Source of the DNA: Bordetella parapertussis
GTDB lineage: Bacteria > Pseudomonadota > Gammaproteobacteria > Burkholderiales > Burkholderiaceae_C
Reading direction: 5' to 3'
Length of the DNA stretch: 5,392 nt
NCBI GenBank assembly: GCA_945871945.1
Contig: CAMBXY010000107.1
Span: 1 to 5,392, forward strand
The translations under genes were made by a program, and so were the position numbers. Positions within the stretch are counted from its first letter, which is position 1. Every line of letters begins with the position of its first letter. This document shows positions 1-5,392 of the stretch, piece by piece. Under the pieces are notes generated by a model. That model saw only the letters and a list, made by a program, of their open reading frames with translations. It made no database searches and had not been told where the DNA came from.

Positions 1-749
1 GGATGGCGCACACCGTCACCGCAGGCCGAAAAGCTTTGTTCGGCTTCTTGCTGCGACTTGGCAAAGTCGAAGTCGGCCTCCATAGGCACGGCCATGGCCT
101 CACCCGTGTTGGGGTCGGTGGCGCTGGCTTGTGTGCCATAGCCCCAGCGACAGGCATTGGTGCACGTGCCTTGATTCGGGTCGCGGCGATTGAAGTAGCC
201 CGACAACAAACAACGCCCAGAGTACGCAATGCACAAAGCGCCATGCACAAACACTTCAAGTTCCATGTCGGGGCACTCTTGGCGAATTTTTTCAATCTCA
301 TCAAGGCTGAGTTCACGCGACAAGATGATGCGCTTGACACCCACCTTTTGCCAAAACTTCACTGCCGCCCAGTTGACTGTGTTGGCTTGCACCGATAAAT
401 GAATCGACACCTCTGGCCATTTTTCGCGCACCATCATGATCAGGCCAGGGTCGGCCATGATGATGCCATCGGGTTTCATGGCAATCACCGGTTCGATGTC
501 GCGCATATAGGTGCGCACCTTGTCGTTGTGCGGCAGCAAGTTGCTGGTGACGAAAAATTTCTTGCCGCGTGCATGCGCTTCACCAATGCCAATGCCGATT
601 TGCTCTAAGCGAAACTCATTGTTGCGTGCGCGCAGGCTGTAACGCGGTTGGCCGGCATACACGGCGTCTGCGCCGAAGTCGTAGGCAGCACGCATTTTGT
701 CTAGCGAGCCAGCAGGCAGCAGCAGTTCGGGGGCTTTGAGGTTAGTCAT
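1..749 (-). CDS. yegQ: tRNA 5-hydroxyuridine modification protein YegQ/TrhP (peptidase U32 family), 5' part only
   Basis: Seen: reading leftward from ATG at 749-747, 249 codons stay open to the window edge, so the C-terminal part lies outside; E. coli YegQ has about 450 residues. The N-terminus (APELLLPAGSLDKMRAAYDF, then GADAVYAGQPRYSLRARNNE at about 26-45) follows the YegQ pattern closely. HLSVQANTVNWAAVKFWQ lies near 117-134, and the U32 signature EVFVHGALCIAYSGRCLLS near 165-183. Cysteines 173, 180, 196 and 200 are present; related U32 proteins bind an iron-sulfur cluster through conserved cysteines in this area. Known of the family: YegQ (TrhP) takes part in prephenate-dependent hydroxylation of wobble U34 in tRNAs, the first step towards cmo5U/mo5U; despite the family name it is not regarded as a protease. 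No clear Shine-Dalgarno precedes the ATG. A GMP reductase remnant ends 10 bp upstream. RlhA is a paralogue, but the N-terminal match favours YegQ. Confidence 0.93.
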   Translation of the reverse strand, partial: MTNLKAPELLLPAGSLDKMRAAYDFGADAVYAGQPRYSLRARNNEFRLEQIGIGIGEAHARGKKFFVTSNLLPHNDKVRTYMRDIEPVIAMKPDGIIMADPGLIMMVREKWPEVSIHLSVQANTVNWAAVKFWQKVGVKRIILSRELSLDEIEKIRQECPDMELEVFVHGALCIAYSGRCLLSGYFNRRDPNQGTCTNACRWGYGTQASATDPNTGEAMAVPMEADFDFAKSQQEAEQSFSACGDGVRH

Positions 750-759
750 AGGTTTGAGC

Positions 760-933
760 TTACATCAGCAGGTGTTCACCGTCATTAGCGCCGCCCAAGA
801 TGACGTAATTGACGCGGCGTATGTCCATCAGCTTGCTGCCACCGGCGTAAGAAATGGAGCTTTGCAAGTCTTCTTGCATTTCACGCAAAATGTCTTTGAG
901 GTGGCCTTTGATGGCCTTGGTAACTGATTCTAC
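760..933 (-). pseudogene. guaC: C-terminal remnant of GMP reductase (GuaC)
   Basis: Seen: about 57 in-frame codons ending in TAA (762-760) read [20 protein letters not shown], then [20 protein letters not shown] (about 881-822) and [17 protein letters not shown]. Known of the family: the block [24 protein letters not shown] followed by a short basic/valine stretch is the C-terminal end of the Bacillus-type GMP reductases, (beta/alpha)8 enzymes of about 325 residues that convert GMP to IMP with NADPH. The barrel, the catalytic cysteine loop and the nucleotide site are absent: upstream of about 933 the frame turns into unrelated sequence and then runs antisense to the uvrD start. The in-frame ATG at 1017-1015 overlaps uvrD and encodes nothing recognisable. 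Inference: a deletion or rearrangement removed most of guaC, which once lay directly upstream of yegQ on the same strand. The frame has no stop or frameshift, so the event may be recent. An IMP dehydrogenase relative is less likely because [11 protein letters not shown] is typical of GuaC. Confidence 0.7.
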
Positions 934-957
934 GCAGAATACCCTGAGGGGCCTGCC

Positions 958-963
958 TACAAT
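958..963 (+). promoter_or_regulatory. Putative -10 element of a leaderless uvrD promoter
   Basis: TACAAT differs from the sigma-70 -10 consensus at one base and ends 6 nt before the uvrD ATG, so the transcript would start at or beside the A of that ATG. No Shine-Dalgarno lies 5-12 nt upstream of the ATG, which fits a leaderless mRNA. No good -35 is found at a 16-18 nt spacing. An alternative pair, TTGGTA (917-922) and TACCCT (940-945) at 17 nt, is weaker and would give a leader of roughly 18 nt. Confidence 0.4.
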
Positions 964-969
964 CAATAG

Positions 970-3360
970 ATGCTTTCTCCTGAACCTTCTTCTGCCTTTG
1001 TTGCGAACGCTTTGCACAGCCCCCTGCTACAGGGTTTGAATGAAGAGCAACTCGCTGCCGTGACCTTGCCCGCCGAGCATGCCCTCATACTTGCCGGCGC
1101 GGGTTCAGGCAAAACCCGTGTACTGACCACCCGCATCGCTTGGCTGCTGCAAACCCGCCAAGCCAGTGCAGGCAGTTTGATGGCCGTCACCTTCACCAAC
1201 AAAGCCGCCAAAGAAATGCTCACCCGCTTGGGAGCCATGTTGCCGGTGAATGTGCGCGGCATGTGGATTGGCACATTCCACGGCTTGTGCAATCGTTTTT
1301 TGCGAGCGCATTGGAAGCTGGCCAATTTATCCCAGTCCTTTCAAATACTCGACACCCAAGACCAACTGTCTGCTGTGAAGCGCTTGGTCAAACAGCACAA
1401 CATCGATGACGAGCGTTTTCCGCCTAAACAATTGCAATGGTTTATCGCGGCTTGCAAAGAGGAAGCGCAGCGTCCCAAAGACGTGCCGGTGCGTGACGCA
1501 GAAACACGGCAAAAAGTAGAGATTTACCAACTCTATGAAGACCAGTGTCAGCGTGAAGGGGTGGTGGATTTTGGCGAACTGATGCTGCGCAGCTACGAGC
1601 TGCTGCATGACAACGATGCGCTGCGCCAGCATTACCAGCAGCGTTTCAGCCATATCTTGATTGACGAGTTTCAAGACACCAACCGTTTGCAATATGCGTG
1701 GATCAAATTACTCAGCGGCCCCAATAGCGCGGTGTTGGCGGTGGGCGACGACGACCAAAGCATTTACGCGTTTCGCGGTGCGCGGGTGGGCAATATGGCC
1801 GACTTTGTGCGCGAGTACAGCGTTCAACACCAAATCAAGTTGGAGCAAAACTACCGCAGCCACAGCAATATTTTGGACACCGCCAATGAGCTCATCAAGC
1901 ACAACAAAACCCGTTTGGGAAAAAACCTGCACACCACCCAAGGCGCTGGCGAGCCGGTGCGGGTGATGGAGTCCACCGGCGATTTGGCTGAAGCCCATTG
2001 GATGGTCGATGAGATCAAACAACTGCTGCGCGACGCCCGTGATGGCGACGGCAGCAAAGGCGTTTCAACCCGTAGCGAAGTGGCCGTGCTTTACAGAAGC
2101 AATGCGCAAAGTCGGGTGATTGAAACCGCGTTGTTCAATGCCGCCATGCCTTACCGTGTGTATGGGGGTTTGCGGTTTTTTGAGCGTGCCGAAATTAAGC
2201 ATGCCTTGGCGTATTTGCGCTTGCTGGAAAACCCACGCGACGACACCAGTTTTTTGCGGGTGGTGAATTTCCCACCGCGTGGCATAGGCGCACGCAGCAT
2301 CGAACAGTTGCAAGACGCCGCGCGCACCAGTGGTTGTGCCTTGCATGACGCGGTCAGCACCATCGCTGGCAAAGCAGGAGCCAATTTGTCGGCCTTTGTC
2401 GCCAAGATCGATGTGTTGCGAGAACAAACCCAGGGACAAACCCTGAGCCAAATCATTGAGTTGGTGCTGGACCACAGCCAACTGATTGAGCATTACCAAG
2501 CCGAGCGAGAAGGCGCTGACAGGATAGAAAACTTGCAAGAACTGGTGAATGCCGCCGAGAGTTTTGTCAGCCAAGAAGGCTTTGGCAAAGACGCGGTGGC
2601 TTTGCCGGTGGATGAGGCCATGCAAAGCCAAGCCGATTTTGCGGTCGCCCAAGCCGCCCTCGGTGAAGCCATCGCGCCTGACCAAGAAACCGGTGAAACC
2701 TTGTCTCCCTTGGTGGCGTTCTTAACCCATGCGGCTTTGGAGTCTGGCGACAACCAAGCGCAGGCGGGGCAAGACGCGGTGCAACTGATGACGGTGCATG
2801 CCGCCAAGGGTCTGGAGTTCGATTGCGTTTTCATCACCGGTTTGGAAGAGGGCTTGTTCCCGCATGAAAACTCCATGAGTGATTTCGACGGGCTGGAAGA
2901 AGAGCGGCGCTTGATGTATGTGGCCATTACCCGTGCGCGCAAGCGCTTGTACCTAAGCCATTCGCAAACCCGCATGCTGCATGGGCAAACCCGCTACAAC
3001 ATCAAAAGCCGATTTTTTGATGAAATGCCCGAGCACACCTTGAAGTGGTTGACGCCACAAACCGGCTTGCCCGCTCAAGCCCTGTGGGGCTCCAGACCCT
3101 CTCAATTTGGTCATGCCGACCAAAACCGCGCGGCTTTTTACACCAGCACAACGCCGGTTATTCCTCAGCGGGCGCAGCCCCAAGCCACTGGCCCGAATGC
3201 GTGGGTGCGCGCAGGCTTGCAGGTGTTTCATGCCAAGTTTGGCGAGGGCGCCGTGCTGTCTGTGGAGGGCTTGGGTGAGGACGCAAGGGCGCAGGTTAAA
3301 TTTGCGCGCCACGGCGTGAAATGGTTGGCCTTGTCGGTGGCCAAGTTGACCCAGGTTTAG
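970..3360 (+). CDS. uvrD: DNA helicase II UvrD (superfamily 1A, 3'-5')
   Basis: ATP-driven 3'-5' helicase that displaces the incised strand and UvrBC in nucleotide excision repair, unwinds nicked DNA in mismatch repair and strips proteins from DNA; cytoplasmic. Seen: 796 residues with all SF1A motifs in order. Q motif NEEQ (Gln27); Walker A AGAGSGKT (42-49, Lys48); motif Ia [11 protein letters not shown] (about 73-83); GTFHG; Walker B IDEFQDTN with Asp232/Glu233; motif [15 protein letters not shown] (260-271); motif IV LEQNYRS (291-297); motif [12 protein letters not shown] (608-618); motif [19 protein letters not shown] (643 on). A C-terminal Tudor-like part, [15 protein letters not shown] onward (749-796), distinguishes UvrD from Rep. 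Length exceeds the roughly 720 residues of E. coli UvrD, partly through an Ala/Gln/Glu-rich insert near 547-575 before motif V, which I believe is common in Burkholderiales. ATG 970 is chosen because the preceding bases carry a -10-like box and the next conserved residues begin near 20. The stop overlaps the convergent gene. Confidence 0.97.
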   Translation: MLSPEPSSAFVANALHSPLLQGLNEEQLAAVTLPAEHALILAGAGSGKTRVLTTRIAWLLQTRQASAGSLMAVTFTNKAAKEMLTRLGAMLPVNVRGMWIGTFHGLCNRFLRAHWKLANLSQSFQILDTQDQLSAVKRLVKQHNIDDERFPPKQLQWFIAACKEEAQRPKDVPVRDAETRQKVEIYQLYEDQCQREGVVDFGELMLRSYELLHDNDALRQHYQQRFSHILIDEFQDTNRLQYAWIKLLSGPNSAVLAVGDDDQSIYAFRGARVGNMADFVREYSVQHQIKLEQNYRSHSNILDTANELIKHNKTRLGKNLHTTQGAGEPVRVMESTGDLAEAHWMVDEIKQLLRDARDGDGSKGVSTRSEVAVLYRSNAQSRVIETALFNAAMPYRVYGGLRFFERAEIKHALAYLRLLENPRDDTSFLRVVNFPPRGIGARSIEQLQDAARTSGCALHDAVSTIAGKAGANLSAFVAKIDVLREQTQGQTLSQIIELVLDHSQLIEHYQAEREGADRIENLQELVNAAESFVSQEGFGKDAVALPVDEAMQSQADFAVAQAALGEAIAPDQETGETLSPLVAFLTHAALESGDNQAQAGQDAVQLMTVHAAKGLEFDCVFITGLEEGLFPHENSMSDFDGLEEERRLMYVAITRARKRLYLSHSQTRMLHGQTRYNIKSRFFDEMPEHTLKWLTPQTGLPAQALWGSRPSQFGHADQNRAAFYTSTTPVIPQRAQPQATGPNAWVRAGLQVFHAKFGEGAVLSVEGLGEDARAQVKFARHGVKWLALSVAKLTQV

Positions 3361-3366
3361 GCCAAC
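3324..3366. repeat. Inverted GTTGGCC/GGCCAAC arms around the convergent stop codons
   Basis: GTTGGCC at 3324-3330 is complementary to GGCCAAC at 3360-3366 (29-nt loop), and its TTGGCC core can instead pair with GGCCAA at 3339-3344 (8-nt loop). The two hairpins are mutually exclusive and surround the stop codons of uvrD and the membrane-protein gene. No T-run follows on either strand, so this is not a classical intrinsic terminator. The pairing may be chance, since GGCC-type words are common in coding sequence of this composition. Confidence 0.3.
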
Positions 3367-4133
3367 ACGGGTTCGCTGATAAAGCAGTCTTTGAAGCTGA
3401 AATAGCAAGAGGTGAAGAACATCGCCGACAGCATCAACATGGCTGGCAAGAGCAGTATCGGCGAGAGTTGACCCTCGTCGGTCAGCATGCTGATGAGGCT
3501 TAACAAAAGGCTGGTGGTGATAAAAATCAGCACCCAAGCCAAACCAAACACCACAAATGCACGCCAGTTACCGACGCAGGCCATGATGCTAAAGAACAGG
3601 CTTTTGGCCACCGGTTGCATATGCCAATGGACCAACGCGGGGGCATGCCAAAAGAGGGCCGACAAAGGCAAATACATGACAAATGAAAACAACACCGCTT
3701 CTTGAAAATGGCTGTCGTTGACAATGCCTTCGTTGATTTCGCCGCCCAATAAATACATGCGCGCAAATTCACCGCCATCAAACAACGATGACAAGGTCAA
3801 AATAAAACTGAACAACATGGCATAGCCAAAGCCTAAAAGCAATATGCGCCGCGACTGCAATGGGCCTTGGCGAAACCCTGTAAACAAAATGGAAGGCATG
3901 GGGAATTTACCCAGCAGGGCTTCTCTGGACGCGGCCATCAAGCCCAAAGACATGGCGGGCAAAACAATCAAGCCCGCAAATGCGCCAAAGTAAGGCAGCA
4001 GTGAGCAGATGGAAATTAAGCCCAGAAAAATAAAAAACAAACCACTCAAGGCCAAGGGTTGACGCCAAAAAGTACGGATTCCCTCCTTGACCCAGGTGAC
4101 ACCGGTGCGCGCAGGAACAACTTGGAGTTTCAT
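3357..4133 (-). CDS. BPSS1780-family integral membrane protein, function unknown
   Basis: Seen: 258 residues with about six hydrophobic stretches (roughly 29-46, 50-68, 97-117, 146-162, 191-214 and 225-245) and a short N-terminus carrying basic residues (K2, R9, K16, R20, R24) before the first helix, suggesting an inner-membrane protein without a cleaved signal peptide. A conserved-looking block around 161-193, FWHAPALVHWHMQPVAKSLF followed by NWRAF, together with the early VKEGIRTFWRQP segment, is what I recognise as the family seen across Burkholderiales and relatives. No catalytic motif is visible. Context: its ATG lies 3 bp after the thrB stop on the same strand, so the two are probably co-transcribed and perhaps translationally coupled; only a weak AGG precedes the start. 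Its TAA (3359-3357) overlaps the uvrD TAG by 4 bp on the opposite strand. The family has no established role known to me, and nothing in the sequence ties it to threonine synthesis. Confidence 0.85.
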   Translation of the reverse strand: MKLQVVPARTGVTWVKEGIRTFWRQPLALSGLFFIFLGLISICSLLPYFGAFAGLIVLPAMSLGLMAASREALLGKFPMPSILFTGFRQGPLQSRRILLLGFGYAMLFSFILTLSSLFDGGEFARMYLLGGEINEGIVNDSHFQEAVLFSFVMYLPLSALFWHAPALVHWHMQPVAKSLFFSIMACVGNWRAFVVFGLAWVLIFITTSLLLSLISMLTDEGQLSPILLLPAMLMLSAMFFTSCYFSFKDCFISEPVLA

Positions 4134-4136
4134 GGC

Positions 4137-5087
4137 CTAGAGTGTGACAGGGTCATGCAAGCGTTGCAGAAGAACACGTTCGAAGTGCTCTGGGTCGTGG
4201 GCTTGCAGCAAACTGGCCTCACGCGGTAAATGCAAATCCCATAAACGAGAAATCCAAAAACGCAAGGCTGCGGCGCGCAGCATGGGGTTGAACAGTTCTC
4301 TCTCAGCTAAGCTGAGTAGCCTGACGCTTTCGTAGCCCTGCAGCATGGCGTGAAATCGGCTTGGCTCAAATGCGCCGGTTGGTAAATCAATGCACCAATC
4401 ATTAAGGCACACGCCCAAATCAAATGACCAAGTGTCTACGCCGGCGAAATAAAAATCGAACACGCCGCTCAACTGGTCGTCGACAAACATCACATTGTTG
4501 CGAAAGGCATCGGCGTGAACCGCGCCCGTGGGCAAAGCCGTAAAGGCCGCCGTGGTTTGGACATGGTTTTGAAAAGCCAACTCATGTTGCAAGGTTTGTG
4601 CTTGGGATGGACTTAGAAAAGGCAAGATGTCTGGCGCAGTTTGGTTCCACCAAGTCAAGCCGCGTAAATTGGCTTGGCTGCGTTCATAGCTGCTTGCCGC
4701 CAAATGCATCTGTGCCAAAGTCTGGCCCATGGCGTGGCAATGCGCGGGGGTGGGTTGAAGTTGCGAACTACCCGCCAAGCGGTTGACCACAGCGGCAGGT
4801 TTATCCGCCACAGAAAGCAAAATCTCACCTTCCGTGTTGGCTTGTGGCGCTGGCACGGGAATGCCTTGATCGGCCAAATGTTTCATGAAGTGCAGATAAA
4901 AAGGCAGTTGTTCACGGGTCAACCTCTCAAACAAGGTCAGCACATACTCGCCTTGTGTGGTGGTGAGGAAATAATTGGTGTTTTCAATGCCGCTGCTGAT
5001 GCCCGTCAGAGAGACAAATTCACCCATAGACAACTGGCTCAGCAATTCGCGGGCTTGCTGCTCTGAAACTTCGGTAAAGACGGCCAT
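4137..5087 (-). CDS. thrB: Homoserine kinase ThrB (aminoglycoside-phosphotransferase fold)
   Basis: Phosphorylates L-homoserine with ATP to O-phospho-L-homoserine, the penultimate step of threonine biosynthesis; cytoplasmic. Seen: 316 residues, the usual length for the Pseudomonas/Burkholderia-type enzyme, which is unrelated to the GHMP-type ThrB of E. coli. The N-terminal lobe has MAVFTEVS, GIENTNYFLTT (33-43) and GEYVLTLFERL (46-56). The Brenner phosphotransfer motif HxDxxxxN is HADAFRNN (His191, Asp193, Asn198), and the Mg-binding segment is FDFYFAGVDTW with Asp211. CLNDWCIDLPTG (227-238) and AALRFWISRLWDLHLPRE (273-290) are typical of the family. Start: ATG 5087-5085 opens the family N-terminus; the frame stays open upstream to an ATG at 5324, but that extension is antisense to polA and resembles nothing. 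No good Shine-Dalgarno is present; CTCTATCC precedes the ATG. It is divergent from polA and lies 3 bp upstream of the membrane-protein gene. Confidence 0.95.
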   Translation of the reverse strand: MAVFTEVSEQQARELLSQLSMGEFVSLTGISSGIENTNYFLTTTQGEYVLTLFERLTREQLPFYLHFMKHLADQGIPVPAPQANTEGEILLSVADKPAAVVNRLAGSSQLQPTPAHCHAMGQTLAQMHLAASSYERSQANLRGLTWWNQTAPDILPFLSPSQAQTLQHELAFQNHVQTTAAFTALPTGAVHADAFRNNVMFVDDQLSGVFDFYFAGVDTWSFDLGVCLNDWCIDLPTGAFEPSRFHAMLQGYESVRLLSLAERELFNPMLRAAALRFWISRLWDLHLPREASLLQAHDPEHFERVLLQRLHDPVTL

Positions 5088-5126
5088 GGATAGAGAATGA
5101 ATCAGCAAGAGACCAATGAAGCGCAG

Positions 5127-5132
5127 ATTGTA
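5127..5132 (-). promoter_or_regulatory. Putative -10 element for thrB and the membrane-protein gene
   Basis: On the minus strand this reads TACAAT, one mismatch from the -10 consensus. Transcription would start near 5120, giving a leader of about 33 nt before the thrB ATG at 5087. The -35 is weak: CTTGCA (5154-5149, 16-nt spacer) matches the consensus at only three positions and overlaps the polA start codon. Confidence 0.4.
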
Positions 5133-5134
5133 GG

Positions 5135-5140
5135 CACAAT
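5135..5140 (+). promoter_or_regulatory. Putative -10 element of a leaderless polA promoter
   Basis: CACAAT matches four of six -10 consensus positions and ends 7 nt before the polA ATG at 5148, the same geometry as TACAAT before uvrD. No Shine-Dalgarno precedes the ATG and no -35 is recognisable. A leaderless transcript is an inference. Confidence 0.3.
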
Positions 5141-5147
5141 CCCCTGC

Positions 5148-5392
5148 ATGCAAGACACACCCACCCTGTTGCTGGTCGACGGTTCCAGCTATTTGTACCG
5201 AGCCTTTCATGCCATGCCCGATTTGCGGGCAGACCGCAATGACCCCAGCAGCCAAGCCACCGGCGCGATACGCGGCATGGTCAATATGCTGCAAAGTCTG
5301 CGCCGCGAATACCCCAGCGTTCATGCGGTGTGCGTGTTTGACGCCAAAGGCCCGACTTTTCGTGATGCGATTTATCCGCAGTACAAGGCCAC
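5148..5392 (+). CDS. polA: DNA polymerase I PolA, N-terminal 5'-3' exonuclease part only
   Basis: Repair and replication polymerase that removes RNA primers and fills gaps, including those left by excision repair. Seen: 81 complete codons from ATG 5148, with no stop before the window edge; family members have about 900 residues or more, so only the start of the 5'-nuclease domain is present. TLLLVDGSSYLYRAFHAMPD (residues 6-25) contains the metal-binding Asp11 in the position of E. coli Asp13. VFDAKGPTFRDAIYPQYKA (63-81) carries the second metal-binding Asp65 (E. coli Asp63) and the conserved Arg72 and Lys80. ATG 5148 gives the standard short leader before LLLVDG; it sits inside the palindrome TGCATGCA (5145-5152). 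No Shine-Dalgarno is visible. It is divergent from thrB with 60 bp between the two start codons. Whether the proofreading-like and polymerase domains are intact cannot be seen here. Confidence 0.96.
   Translation, partial: MQDTPTLLLVDGSSYLYRAFHAMPDLRADRNDPSSQATGAIRGMVNMLQSLRREYPSVHAVCVFDAKGPTFRDAIYPQYKA

Larger units (their letters stand above)
5126..5141. repeat. Perfect 6-bp inverted repeat GATTGT-AGGC-ACAATC in the thrB-polA divergent region
   Basis: The arms GATTGT (5126-5131) and ACAATC (5136-5141) are exact complements around a 4-bp centre. Each arm forms most of a -10-like hexamer pointing outward: TACAAT towards thrB and CACAAT towards polA. It could be a symmetric bidirectional promoter core or a small operator; the sequence alone does not decide. 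Confidence 0.55.

Noticed and set aside
3..608. Two consecutive plus-strand open frames opposite yegQ
   Set aside because: The minus strand encodes a clear U32/YegQ protein over the same bases; the plus-strand translations show no domain.
924..937. LexA (SOS) box-like CTGATTCTACGCAG upstream of uvrD
   Set aside because: The CTG and CAG halves are separated by 8 nt, whereas the proteobacterial LexA box CTGT-N8-ACAG has 10 nt between CTG and CAG; the centre is not AT-alternating either.
942..950. CCCTGAGGG palindrome just upstream of uvrD as an operator
   Set aside because: Only 4-bp arms with one central base; too short to support a binding site without conservation data.
2431..2445. Perfect 5-bp hairpin CAGGG-ACAAA-CCCTG inside uvrD
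   Set aside because: Short stem within a coding region, no T-run, and expected by chance at this length; not a terminator.
2065..2685. Long open frames antisense to uvrD (up to about 206 codons)
   Set aside because: They are shadows of the uvrD coding frame with low-complexity or unrecognisable translations; uvrD is full length with every motif intact.
5088..5324. N-terminal extension of thrB from an upstream ATG at 5324
   Set aside because: It would run antisense through the polA start and its translation has no family resemblance; the homoserine kinase N-terminus MAVFTEVS begins at 5087.
1..5392. Novel defence, mobile or CRISPR-like system
   Set aside because: All space is filled by recognisable housekeeping genes, one remnant and short promoter regions; there are no regular direct repeats, transposase or integrase genes, or tRNA attachment-site features.

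Overview
The window looks like an ordinary chromosomal housekeeping segment from a betaproteobacterium, most likely order Burkholderiales, family Comamonadaceae (a Limnohabitans/Rhodoferax/Polaromonas-like freshwater type). This placement is inferred from the style of the UvrD, ThrB and PolA proteins, from a BPSS1780-family membrane protein (named after a Burkholderia gene), and from the moderately GC-rich base composition. No database search was run. I see no phage, insertion sequence, CRISPR array, tRNA or rRNA, and no defence or secretion system.

Layout. (1) 1-749, minus: the first 249 codons of a U32-family protein, YegQ/TrhP, involved in tRNA wobble-uridine hydroxylation; it runs off the left edge. 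(2) 760-933, minus: an in-frame remnant of the C-terminus of GMP reductase (GuaC), ending 10 bp before the yegQ start. The rest of that gene is missing and uvrD begins 36 bp beyond the break. (3) 970-3360, plus: complete uvrD, DNA helicase II. (4) 3357-4133, minus: a six-helix membrane protein of the BPSS1780 family, overlapping the end of uvrD by 4 bp tail to tail. (5) 4137-5087, minus: complete thrB, homoserine kinase of the aminoglycoside-phosphotransferase fold, 3 bp upstream of the membrane-protein gene and presumably co-transcribed with it. (6) 5088-5147: a 60-bp divergent promoter region. (7) 5148-5392, plus: the first 81 codons of polA, DNA polymerase I, running off the right edge.

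Functionally, uvrD and polA belong to the same repair processes: UvrD removes the incised strand and UvrBC in nucleotide excision repair and acts in mismatch repair, and Pol I fills the gap. ThrB makes O-phosphohomoserine for threonine synthesis. YegQ/TrhP acts in translation. The role of the BPSS1780 membrane protein is unknown.

The points most worth a second look are the truncated guaC remnant, the symmetric pair of -10-like elements (GATTGT-AGGC-ACAATC) between thrB and polA, and the -10-like ACAAT boxes placed 6-7 nt before the ATGs of uvrD and polA with no Shine-Dalgarno, which suggest leaderless transcripts. I found no convincing new biological system.
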